Positions 1-7,086 of a stretch of 64,000 nt of DNA are shown piece by piece. The stretch covers positions 930,001 through 994,000 of the forward strand of contig NZ_FSQZ01000001.1 in NCBI RefSeq assembly GCF_900129645.1, given 5' to 3'. The notes beneath the pieces were generated by a model, which saw nothing but the letters and a program-made list of their open reading frames with translations, ran no database searches and was not told where the DNA came from. The stretch is from Acetomicrobium flavidum (GTDB lineage: Bacteria > Synergistota > Synergistia > Synergistales > Acetomicrobiaceae). Within the stretch, counting starts at the first letter, position 1. The number at the start of each line of letters is the position of its first letter. The translations under genes were made by a program, and so were the position numbers.

Positions 1-989
1 CCTACAGGAAGAACGATTGGGGCCATAATGCTCCTAGCTACGGTATCTGCACTTAATAAGATTAAAGCTCCCATGAAGCACGATTGAGGAAGTAAATGAC
101 GGTGATCTCCCCCTGTTATCCTACGGGTAATATGAGGTGCTGCCAGCCCTATAAACCCAATTACTCCAAAGGTTGCAACTGCCAAAGCGGCAACCAAAGC
201 AGCCATAATAAGGCTCGTCTTTCTTAGAGTTTCAACGTTTACCCCAAGGCTTTTTGCCACATCATCCCCCATTGCTAGGGCGTTAAAATTAAGCCTGTGG
301 ATCATAAAAAACAAGCTGGTAGGCACAAGAAGGCAAAACATTAGAAAAAGTTCGCTCCAAGAGGCTCTCCCCACATCCCCGAAGGTCCAGAACACGATGG
401 ATGCTACCTCAATGTCGCTGGCGAAATATTGGATCATCATGGTTCCAGACGTGGCGAGCGCTGACAAGGCCACCCCTGACAGGACAATTGCTTCGGGTGA
501 TAAACGCTTTCTTTGGCTCAAGAACAAGATGAGCCACGTGGAGGCAAAGGCCCCTAAAAAGGCGAACATGCTCACGCCCCAAGGTAAGCCTGCCAAGAAT
601 CCTTCGTTTTTGGCGCTCGGCCCCAGGCCTAAAACAACGAGAGCAAAGGCAGCGCCAAATGCTGCCCCCTGAGAGACGCCAAGCGTATAGGGCGAAGCAA
701 GGGGGTTGTGCAGGATGCACTGCATCGCCACCCCTCCCATGGCAAGCCCCCATCCGGCGAGGACCGCTCCAATGATCCTCGGAAGCCTGATACGCCATAG
801 GATGGTAGATGTAACGTCATCGGAACGCCCTAACAGGGCGATGAAAGCATCTCTTAAGTTCACCTGAGAAGAACCCACAGAGAGGGAAAGGAAAACCATA
901 ACCAAGAGGGCTAAGACAAGAACAACAAATACAACTTTGCGGCGATAAGCATATACTTCATAAATTTCAATGGTATCCCTACTTGACAT
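1..989 (-). CDS. FecCD-family iron/metal-chelate ABC transporter permease (3' truncated by window edge)
   Basis: Integral membrane permease of a siderophore, heme or cobalamin importer. It would pass the chelate from a periplasmic binding protein across the inner membrane, powered by a FecE/BtuD-type ATPase that must lie beyond base 1. The frame is open from the ATG at 989 to the window edge (about 329 residues; the family is about 330-350). It has a hydrophobic first segment after YRRKVVF, then the family stretch RLPRIIGAVLAGWGLA with GVAMQ, NPLASPYTLGVSQGAA, and near the edge GFIGLAAPHITR followed by PIVLPVG, the conserved end of FecCD proteins. A GGAGGG ribosome site lies about 6 bases before the ATG. 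Family assignment is firm; the substrate is unknown. It is preceded by a promoter wrapped in a long inverted repeat (1001-1046), so a metal- or ligand-responsive repressor is likely. Confidence 0.9.
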   Translation of the reverse strand, partial: MSSRDTIEIYEVYAYRRKVVFVVLVLALLVMVFLSLSVGSSQVNLRDAFIALLGRSDDVTSTILWRIRLPRIIGAVLAGWGLAMGGVAMQCILHNPLASPYTLGVSQGAAFGAAFALVVLGLGPSAKNEGFLAGLPWGVSMFAFLGAFASTWLILFLSQRKRLSPEAIVLSGVALSALATSGTMMIQYFASDIEVASIVFWTFGDVGRASWSELFLMFCLLVPTSLFFMIHRLNFNALAMGDDVAKSLGVNVETLRKTSLIMAALVAALAVATFGVIGFIGLAAPHITRRITGGDHRHLLPQSCFMGALILLSADTVARSIMAPIVLPV

Positions 990-1000
990 TTGAAGCCCTC

Positions 1001-1046
1001 CACATGAGTGTTACTCACAGTATAATTAGTAACACTCATGTGTCAA
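1001..1046 (-). promoter_or_regulatory. Promoter embedded in a perfect 15-bp inverted repeat upstream of the FecCD permease
   Basis: On the minus strand there is a TTGACA -35 (1041-1046) and a TATACT -10 (1019-1024) with 16 bp between them. The region is covered by an inverted repeat whose arms, 1001-1015 and 1028-1042, match at all 15 bases (core TGAGTGTTACT / AGTAACACTCA) around a 12-base centre. Overlap of -35, -10 and leader by a perfect dyad is the classic arrangement for a repressor operator. It does not resemble the Fur box at 2979, so a different regulator is implied. The repeat also begins at the ribosome site, so it could act as an RNA hairpin as well. Confidence 0.75.
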
Positions 1047-1085
1047 GAGCCTGCCAAAGACTGGACGCGGCCTAGTATGTTAAGA

Positions 1086-1108
1086 TATTTATATGTTATA
1101 TAAATATA
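1086..1108. other. AT-only palindrome between the NifX-like gene and the FecCD promoter
   Basis: Arms 1086-1095 and 1099-1108 are perfectly complementary (10 bp) around GTT. It lies 55 bases after the stop of the NifX-like gene and 40 bases upstream of the FecCD -35. It could be a weak transcription end or a second operator. The stem has no G or C, so a stable RNA terminator is unlikely. The remaining bases from 1047 to 1162 hold nothing else I recognise. Confidence 0.4.
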
Positions 1109-1162
1109 GAGCTAATGTCAGAGGCGTTGCCCTTGTAGCCCGTGCGTCTCTTCAAATGATGC

Positions 1163-1525
1163 TTATTGTGAGCAACTCCCGTTGTCGCCTCCCTCACCAT
1201 GATGACAAGAGTTGGAACTGCCGGAAAGCTCGCCCTTTATAAATGCTTCGAGCGCGCTGTCTACGTTCATGGGATGGCACGTTTGAACCGTTATGCCGAA
1301 AGAGGCAAACAGATCTCTTGCCCTCGGCCCCATATCTCCTGCTATAACTATATCCACATTAAGATCCTTCATCCATCTTGGCAGCACTCCAGGTGCATGT
1401 CCGGGATTAGTGTAGATCTCTTTTTTTACAACCCTGTTTCCGTCGATCTCAACGAGCCTAAATTCTGGAGCGTGGCCAAAATGGGAACAAACCATATCTC
1501 CATCGACAGCAATCATCACTTTCAT
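1163..1525 (-). CDS. NifX/NifB-type dinitrogenase iron-molybdenum cofactor domain protein (intact)
   Basis: Small cytosolic protein of about 120 residues. It begins MKVMIAVDGDMVCSHFGHAPEF, where the HFGHAP segment is the hallmark of the Dinitrogenase iron-molybdenum cofactor family. The middle has VDIVIAGDMGPRARDLF, another family motif. The C-terminus is His/Cys-rich (CHHGEGG and a final Cys), suggesting metal binding. Such genes are usually clustered with MinD-like ATPases carrying ferredoxin domains and with DUF5320 proteins, as here, in organisms without nitrogenase; a role in Fe-S or metal handling is assumed in the literature but not proven. The start ATG at 1525 has AGGAG just upstream. 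It is the last gene of the Fur-box operon and the only one of the four that looks undamaged. Confidence 0.85.
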   Translation of the reverse strand: MKVMIAVDGDMVCSHFGHAPEFRLVEIDGNRVVKKEIYTNPGHAPGVLPRWMKDLNVDIVIAGDMGPRARDLFASFGITVQTCHPMNVDSALEAFIKGELSGSSNSCHHGEGGDNGSCSQ

Positions 1526-1529
1526 GACA

Positions 1530-2233
1530 TCATCTCCTATTTCTATTGATTTCTACCCTCGTAACAATGGTACCCCACATTCGCTCTATTTCGTCTTTTA
1601 TATTTCCCCTATCGACCTCTACCACCGGCACTCCCCGCGATATAGCTTCAATAAAAACCTCGTCGAAGGGAAGTTTACCGATTAATTTACAGCCTCTACC
1701 ACTGGGCAAGAGGTGCCCGGAGCCACATCTATTATCACGTCCCTATGATTATCGGTTTGACCATATATATACATCTTGGCTTTCCTTATTACTGGCGTTG
1801 GCATGGGTTCCCCTGTATTGAGCCTTCCCTGGACAAGTTCCAGATTTCCGCGATAACCTACTTCAACAACACCTACCTGCCTATTAGCTTCTACAATAGC
1901 TGACTCTGGACACAAATAAGAACAGGCTCCACAACCGTGACACAGCTCAGGAAAAACAATCACCTTGCTCGGAAGGGACGCTATGGCATGATAGGCACAT
2001 ACTTCTGCGCATCTGCCACAATGATTACACCTATCAGCGTCTATTCTGGGAGTGGGGACATACACAGGCTCTGTTCTTTCGATAGACGCGCGCAGAAACA
2101 GGTTGGCATTAGGTTCTTCTACGTCACAGTCCAATATCTGTACTGAAGTACGTTCGCTTACGGCCAAGGCTAAACTCGTGGCCACCAGCGTTTTCCCTGT
2201 ACCGCCTTTGCCGCTCGCTACGGAGACGATCAC
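1530..2233 (-). pseudogene. MinD/Mrp-like P-loop ATPase with inserted 2x[4Fe-4S] ferredoxin domain, internal deletion plus frameshift
   Basis: The first 183 residues read as the cytosolic MinD-ferredoxin ATPase family: deviant Walker A GKGGTGKT, DCDVEEPNA, then two ferredoxin motifs CNHCGRCAEVC and CHGCGACSYLC, and the Walker-B-like segment IIDVAPGTSCPVVEAV. The frame then stops at 1682, about 100 residues short of the usual 280-290. The next bases, 1679 down to 1530, continue in another frame as LIGKLPFDEVFIEAISRGVPVVEV and on to an ending like the normal family C-terminus. The block between the 'CPVVEAV' and 'PFD' motifs (usually about 50-60 residues) is missing. Start: the GTG at 2233 follows GAGGGGG, better placed than the GTG at 2251. 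It could still make a truncated ferredoxin-ATPase, but the nucleotide site is probably incomplete. Confidence 0.8.
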
Positions 2234-2281
2234 ATCCCCACCCCCTCGCACGTATTTACAGCTTTTGCTACCATTGCCGCT

Positions 2282-2667
2282 CTAATGTCCAGAAGTTAAC
2301 TCATCAGTGCGCCCGAAGTGAGGAGGGACATCTGGGGCAGGCGTAGACGCCAACTTCCCCTGCTTAAAAGATAAAAGGCATCCCTTACTGTGCCAGAAAC
2401 GCCTGTGATGATCTGCACGCCAGCGGCAGATAGGACCTCATATGCATTGGGACCACAGCTTCCTGTAAGCACTGCCTGTACCCCTTTTCCCACTATCGCC
2501 TGAGCAACGCTGATTCCCGTCCCTCCTGGAGCACTTCCGCTGCTATTTTCCATAGCCTCAAATTGCATAGAATCAGGATCGACGATGATGAAGTAGGGAG
2601 CGCGTCCAAAGCGAGGATCTACCAACGCATCTAAATCAGGAGCAGTCGCCGATACGGCTATCTTCAT
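2282..2667 (-). pseudogene. NifX-like dinitrogenase cofactor-domain protein with a C-terminal frameshift
   Basis: From the ATG at 2667 it reads MKIAVSATAPDLDALVDPRFGRAPYF and continues with AVLTGSCGPNA and TVRDAFYLL, typical of the NifX-like family. Then the frame degenerates (SRGSWRL...) and stops at 2296. In the neighbouring frame, starting at the T/A-rich run 2363-2370, the expected family ending appears: KQGKLASTPAPDVPPHFGR followed by a stop at 2282. One base lost from the CTTTTAAG run, or a -1 shift there, explains it. The missing tail contains the second HFGR metal-site-like motif. A sequencing error in the run cannot be excluded, but both neighbours are also damaged. It is a paralogue of the intact gene at 1163-1525. 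Confidence 0.75.
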
Positions 2668-2678
2668 AAACTCCACCC

Positions 2679-2951
2679 CTACTTTCCCTCAAGCTCTCTG
2701 ACGCGGGCTTCGATAGCATCGAGTTGGGCCTTTACGGCATCAGCTTGAGCTTTTAGAAGCTCAATTTCCTGCTCCTTGCTCACTGCTTGAGGATTGGAAG
2801 TACCTTGCGCATACCCCTACGCCCCTGCAGCACCGCCCAAGAAGTACCAACACCTGGGAAGACCGCCTCTGCCCATACCAACGTATGGCCATGCGGGGCT
2901 CTGCCCCCGAAAGCCAAACCCACAACCGCCTCTGCCAAATCCTCTGGGCAT
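2679..2951 (-). pseudogene. DUF5320-like Gly/Arg-rich small protein with an in-frame amber codon
   Basis: The 91-codon frame starts at the ATG at 2951 behind a GGGGGGG ribosome site and encodes MPRGFGRGGCGFGF..., the glycine/arginine/aromatic-rich start seen in DUF5320 proteins. A TAG at 2817-2819 (codon 45) interrupts it, after which the same frame continues YAQGTSNPQ and a coiled-coil helix KEQEIELLKAQADAVK ending LEGK at 2679. Gly-rich start plus heptad helix is the complete DUF5320 plan, so the amber codon is a nonsense mutation or, less likely, a read error. It is the first gene after the Fur box. The molecular function of DUF5320 is unknown. Confidence 0.75.
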
Positions 2952-2978
2952 ACCCAAACCCCCCCTTGATATTAATAT

Positions 2979-3027
2979 TGATAATCATTATCAACTATAA
3001 TTATATTAAAATAACCGTCATTGTCAA
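2979..3027 (-). promoter_or_regulatory. Sigma-70-type promoter with perfect 7-1-7 Fur box for the NifX/MinD operon
   Basis: On the minus strand there is a -35 TTGACA (3022-3027), 16 bp, and a -10 TATAAT (3000-3005). Positions 2979-2993 read TGATAAT-C-ATTATCA, a perfect 7-1-7 dyad identical to the core Fur recognition sequence, sitting about 7 bases after the -10 and so over the transcription start. Gene fur itself lies 1.9 kb upstream. This predicts iron repression of the operon from 2951 down to 1163. The upstream stretch to 3122 contains no other recognisable element. Confidence 0.88.
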
Positions 3028-3122
3028 TGCATTTGCCGACAAAGGAGAGGCAACAGGTATATGATTATACGATTCTTAAACGAAATAACCGGTCAATATG
3101 TTCCTACCAAGCGTATGAAGGG

Positions 3123-3854
3123 TCATTCAAACTTTTTTGATAGCAGATTGGCCGCCGGAAGGAAAAAAATCAAAAAGAAGGCCATCAAAACAGCAGCATG
3201 AAGCGCTACATTGGCACCTTGACTAACGCCTGAAACGCCCTGGAATCCTTTAACTGCGTATGTGAGGGGAAAAAGATGAGCTAAAAATTGCAAGGCTTTC
3301 GGCATGGCCTCAACGGGATATACCACACCGCTTATAAATACCATGACAAAGCGAGGAAGATTGAGCAGGGTTTGAGCCTCAAAGACCTCCTTTACCATTA
3401 AACAGAGAAGTGATCCCATAGTGGAAAATGCCAGCAGGGCCGGCAAAAGAATTGATAAAAAGGATATCCAGTGCAAGTCAAAATTCAAGAGGAAGACGCA
3501 CATCACTGCCACTAGTGAGCTCATAAGAAGGCCAAAGATGGCTCCGCCCAGAATTTTCCCAAGTAAAATTGCCATAATGCTAATGGGAGCAAGTAAAAGC
3601 CTCTCCAATGACCCAAGGCGAAGCTCGAAGTTTATCACCACCGCTTCCGCAGCAGTGGTGCTGAACAACGCGGTCATGGCAAGGAGTCCGGGGATCAATC
3701 CCTTGAAATCCACTGGGTTTCTGAGATAGAAGGCCAGAACCCATGCGATGGGAAAGACTATTCCCCAACTTATGGCGGGGGGTTTAAGGTAATAGGTCTT
3801 CATGTCTTTTGCGATGATGCACCATATTCCCCTCAAGTCATCGCGCATCGTCAC
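3123..3854 (-). CDS. ABC-2 type transporter permease
   Basis: Membrane partner of the ATPase encoded just upstream. The 243-residue protein has about six hydrophobic segments (around residues 25-45, 52-75, 92-118, 125-150, 160-182 and 218-238) and the ABC-2 signature region LPRFVMVFISGVVYPVEAMP before the fifth, as in DrrB/NodJ-type exporters. Its GTG start overlaps the ATPase stop (GTGA), so the two are translationally coupled. The substrate cannot be read from sequence; drug, lipid or polysaccharide precursors are typical. It is the last gene of the fur-ABC operon; no clear hairpin was found before the divergent-side Fur box. Confidence 0.88.
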   Translation of the reverse strand: MTMRDDLRGIWCIIAKDMKTYYLKPPAISWGIVFPIAWVLAFYLRNPVDFKGLIPGLLAMTALFSTTAAEAVVINFELRLGSLERLLLAPISIMAILLGKILGGAIFGLLMSSLVAVMCVFLLNFDLHWISFLSILLPALLAFSTMGSLLCLMVKEVFEAQTLLNLPRFVMVFISGVVYPVEAMPKALQFLAHLFPLTYAVKGFQGVSGVSQGANVALHAAVLMAFFLIFFLPAANLLSKKFE

Positions 3855-4864
3855 TTACCCCCCTTTTCCATCGCCATCATAGTTGAAGAAAGCCCGGTGA
3901 TCCTCACAAAAGCTTCCTCAAGAGTGGGCTTTATAGTATTAACAGACTCAATTTCTGCCCCTGTATCTTGTATTGCTCGGCAGATATGAGGGAGAAGGCT
4001 ATTTGCGGTGCCGCTGCAACGCAAAGTGTTCGAGCCTACAATGATGGGCTTAGCTCCTATAAGAGCGGCTAGCCGCTCTGCCAATATTGAGGCAGATCCC
4101 CTTATGGTAAGTTCAATGGCCTGTTCCTTAGTGGCCATTTTCTTTAGCTCTTCGGGCTTTTCGACCACGACAATTTGTCCCCTTACGATGATCGCGATGC
4201 GGTCGCACAGAACGTCTGCCTCTTCCAGGTAATGGGTGGTCAAAAATATCGTCATCCCTTGATCGCGCAATTTTCGAATAGCACTTCTGAGAGAGCGTGC
4301 AGCCATGACGTCAAGTCCAACAGTTGGTTCATCCAGAAACAATATCTTAGGGTTGTGAATGAGGGCTGCGGCAATGGTAAGAGACCTCTTCATCCCCCGA
4401 GAGAGCGTCCGAAATGGACGATCCCTCTTTTCCTGCAGGCGAAAGAGCTCAAGCAGCGCCCCAGCTCGTTCGTACCTCTCCCTCCTTCTTACGCCATAGA
4501 GTTTGCCCATAAAGAGGAGGTTTTCCAAGGCCGTGAGCTCGTCGTAAAGGTTTGAGGCCTCCGGCACTACTCCCGTAAACCCCTTTGTCGTCGCAGCGTT
4601 CGCTTTAATGTCAAGGCCCAATAGCTCCACATTGCCTGCTGTAGGTTTAGATAGCCCTGTGAGCATACGGATGGTGGTGGTTTTCCCAGCACCATTGGGG
4701 CCTAAAAAGCCAAAAAGTTCTCCTTCTTCCACATCGAAGCTTACGCCGTTAACAGCAACTAAATCGCCATACCGCTTGATTAACCCTTCAGCTTTAATAG
4801 CTATGGACGTGACAATCCACTCCTCCTTTTTTTGGGCAATGAGGATATTGCAACAGCGGATCAC
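3851..4864 (-). CDS. ABC transporter ATP-binding protein (DrrA/CcmA-like)
   Basis: Cytosolic ATPase of an ABC-2 exporter. Visible motifs are Walker A GPNGAGKTTT, Q-loop region, signature LSRGMKRSL, Walker B ILFLDEPTVGLD and the switch His in TTHYLEE. A C-terminal domain of about 80 residues follows, as in DrrA-type subunits. Start is uncertain. The GTG at 4864 overlaps the fur stop as GTGA, like the next junction in this operon. The only strong ribosome site (GGAGGAG, about 4820-4826) instead precedes an in-frame ATT at 4816, and no ATG, GTG or TTG occurs between that point and the conserved KAEGLIKRYG start. Either a Cys-containing 16-residue leader is made or a rare ATT initiates. Confidence 0.9.
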   Translation of the reverse strand: MIRCCNILIAQKKEEWIVTSIAIKAEGLIKRYGDLVAVNGVSFDVEEGELFGFLGPNGAGKTTTIRMLTGLSKPTAGNVELLGLDIKANAATTKGFTGVVPEASNLYDELTALENLLFMGKLYGVRRRERYERAGALLELFRLQEKRDRPFRTLSRGMKRSLTIAAALIHNPKILFLDEPTVGLDVMAARSLRSAIRKLRDQGMTIFLTTHYLEEADVLCDRIAIIVRGQIVVVEKPEELKKMATKEQAIELTIRGSASILAERLAALIGAKPIIVGSNTLRCSGTANSLLPHICRAIQDTGAEIESVNTIKPTLEEAFVRITGLSSTMMAMEKGGK

Positions 4865-5442
4865 ATAAGTCCGCGATGCATGCGCCTCCTGCGACGACAA
4901 CGACATTCCCTTTGGGGCATTCTAGAGGGGTCAAAACCTTTTTCGAGGCATTCATGACATACGCCAAAGAGCTCAATGCTTTGCGGAAGGAGAGTAAACC
5001 CCATATCTTGAGCCCACTCTTCCGCAACCTGGCTCTTTTGATCTTCATCTTCAAGATGCACCACCTTGCCACAGCCGCGACAGACAAGATGGAAATGGAT
5101 ATCCTTGCGCGACACCTCAAATCGGCTAAAACCCTCATCTAAATTTACCTCGTGCAGAAAGCCCATCTCCACCAAGAGTTCTACTGTACGGTAGATCGTG
5201 GCAAGACCTATGGAGGGATCCTTTTCCTGTATGAGGTCCAAAAGCTCTCTGACGTTCGGATGTTTATCCCAATTTTGAAGTATGGTCTCTACTATGAGCC
5301 TCCTTTGACTGGTAATGCGAAAACCTTTTTCTTGCAAGGAACGCAAGTACTCCTCCACCTTTTCCTTCAATTTCTCTTCATCCACTATCTCAATCACCTC
5401 TCGATCAGCTTTCCGGTCATATAAAAAGGCGGCAAAGCCCAT
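4861..5442 (-). CDS. fur: Fur-family metal-dependent transcriptional regulator
   Basis: Winged-helix repressor of the Fur family (Fur, Zur or PerR type). Winged helix at about residues 30-105 with TIYRTVELLVEMG, then the metal-binding dimer domain with HFHLVCRGCGKVVHLED and a second CxxC (CHEC), the two structural zinc pairs. At 193 residues it is longer than the usual 140-150, with about 25 extra N-terminal residues and a Cys/Arg-rich tail (CRCRRRRR). A perfect 7-1-7 Fur box at 2979 fits an iron-sensing Fur as its local target. A possible promoter (TTGGAC, 19 bp, TATAAT at 5472-5477) lies just upstream. It starts the operon with the ABC exporter. Confidence 0.88.
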   Translation of the reverse strand: MGFAAFLYDRKADREVIEIVDEEKLKEKVEEYLRSLQEKGFRITSQRRLIVETILQNWDKHPNVRELLDLIQEKDPSIGLATIYRTVELLVEMGFLHEVNLDEGFSRFEVSRKDIHFHLVCRGCGKVVHLEDEDQKSQVAEEWAQDMGFTLLPQSIELFGVCHECLEKGFDPSRMPQRECRCRRRRRMHRGLM

Positions 5443-5507
5443 TGGTCACCTTTTTCAGAGGCCTTGCCACCATTATATTTCTATCTACTCTACTTCGTCC
5501 AACTGGC

Positions 5508-7067
5508 TTAGGTTCGACCTTTTTTCTTTACGTACGCCCTCCATGTGGTTGCCCAACGCTTGGGATCATCCAGCGCAGACTCATCGGCCAACTTGTGAGA
5601 TGCACACTTATGAGGCGCATTTTTCACAACTTCAGGATCTGAGTAAGCCTCATCGCGGATGTGTTTTAAAACTGCTGCGTATTCATCCAGATCCTCCTTG
5701 CCGTAGCTTTCGCAGGGCTCAAGCGTCATAGGTTCAGGCACAACCCAGGGATGATGGCTCGTCCAGTAATGCTGCAGGCCAAAATCGCCCACGCGTCTCA
5801 TGATGTCCGTCGTACTAATTCCCGTCGCCTCGAACAACTTCTGCCAACAGTAACGGGCTTCCTCAAGGCGTCTTCTTCCGGGTGCGTATGGTACGTCTAT
5901 TTCAGGGATCAATTCCTGCAGCTTCTTTTGCAGGTAATTGTGGTTTATCGTAGATATCTCGGATACTTCCTTGAGATATTCCTGTCCTATGGCCCTGATC
6001 CAGGCGTAGGCGCGCACCAATACCCCTGCAGGACCTTGAAACTGCCTTATTTTGCCCACGCTTTCCGGCCTGTCGAAATCGAGGTAATACTTTTCCCCGT
6101 CGTACTCGACCGTTGGGAAGGGCAGGTACTTTGCCAGATAATCCCTTACGCCCAGTGCACCTAAGCCTGGCCCCGAACAGCCGTGAGGGGTGCCGAAGGT
6201 CTTGTGAATATTGAAGTGACACATGTCAAATCCGGCCTCGCGTGCCCTTGCTATTCCCAGAAGGACGTTTGCGTTTGCTTGATCGTAAAAACACAGGCCG
6301 CCTGCATCGTGCACTATCTTGACGAATTGGTCGATCTCCGTGTTGTATATCCCGGTATCCTCGGGGTTGGTTATGAACATCCCGGCGGTCCTTTCCGATA
6401 CGGCAGCCTTGACCGCTTCTATTGAAGGATAGCCGTTCTCGCTGGGAGGAAGGATTATCAGCCTGAAGCCGGCCGTTGCAGGGGCTGCGTGATCACAGGG
6501 GTGCGTAAAGGCTGCGCTTATGATTTCCCTGCGTTTATCCAATTCGCCGCGATCGCGATGATAAGCCCTCATTATGCTTGCTGCCGTGTAAACGGCATGA
6601 GCCCCGCCCTGTGGATGCAAACTGAACTTGTCCATCCCGGAGACTTCTTTGAGGATCTCCTCGAATTCGTAATACATTTGAAGTATCCCTTGAACGGTAT
6701 CCACATCCTGCCAGGGATGAAGGGAAGCTATACCCGGATGTGCCGCCAGTTCTTCGTTGATCCTGGGGTTATATTTCATCGTGCACGTGCCTTGGCTTAT
6801 GTCGTTACACAGGTTTGCTCCAAGCGTCTCCTGGGCAAGGTGGATATAATGAGCCAAAACCCTCTTTTGATCCAGCTCGGGCAATGCCGGAGGTTGCTCT
6901 CGAAACATCCCCTTTGGCACGAGATTTTTCGCATCGCCCGCCTCCTTCTTGATTTCCTCGTCCGGAGCCGGAGGGATTAGGCCCCTTCGCCCCGGAACGG
7001 AGAGCTCAAATATTATCGGCTCGTTCCAATGGGCCTGATGAAAATTTCTCAATTTAACGTCCTCCAT
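5508..7067 (-). CDS. gcvPB: Glycine dehydrogenase (decarboxylating) subunit 2, P-protein beta
   Basis: PLP-bearing half of the two-subunit glycine decarboxylase: it decarboxylates glycine and passes the aminomethyl group to lipoyl-GcvH. The PLP lysine is in NIHKTFGTPHG, with the glycine-rich GPGLGALGV next to it, and GTCTMKYNPRINEE in the N-terminal third is characteristic. At 519 residues it is slightly longer than usual (about 480-500), the excess being a C-terminal tail ending WRAYVKKKGR. GGAGGGG precedes the ATG. gcvPA lies directly upstream, 19 bases away. gcvH and gcvT are not in the window, so the system must be completed elsewhere. Confidence 0.95.
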   Translation of the reverse strand: MEDVKLRNFHQAHWNEPIIFELSVPGRRGLIPPAPDEEIKKEAGDAKNLVPKGMFREQPPALPELDQKRVLAHYIHLAQETLGANLCNDISQGTCTMKYNPRINEELAAHPGIASLHPWQDVDTVQGILQMYYEFEEILKEVSGMDKFSLHPQGGAHAVYTAASIMRAYHRDRGELDKRREIISAAFTHPCDHAAPATAGFRLIILPPSENGYPSIEAVKAAVSERTAGMFITNPEDTGIYNTEIDQFVKIVHDAGGLCFYDQANANVLLGIARAREAGFDMCHFNIHKTFGTPHGCSGPGLGALGVRDYLAKYLPFPTVEYDGEKYYLDFDRPESVGKIRQFQGPAGVLVRAYAWIRAIGQEYLKEVSEISTINHNYLQKKLQELIPEIDVPYAPGRRRLEEARYCWQKLFEATGISTTDIMRRVGDFGLQHYWTSHHPWVVPEPMTLEPCESYGKEDLDEYAAVLKHIRDEAYSDPEVVKNAPHKCASHKLADESALDDPKRWATTWRAYVKKKGRT

Positions 7068-7086
7068 CTCATATCCCCTCCTACCC

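Noticed and set aside
409-820. Frames of 129 and 63 residues on the minus strand near the window start
   Set aside because: They are shadows of the FecCD permease frame, which covers 1-989 and shows clear family motifs.
2761-3000. Frames of 60-77 residues across the DUF5320-like gene
   Set aside because: Low-complexity Gly/Arg codons open several frames; only the minus-strand frame from 2951 has a ribosome site and family-like sequence, interrupted by TAG.
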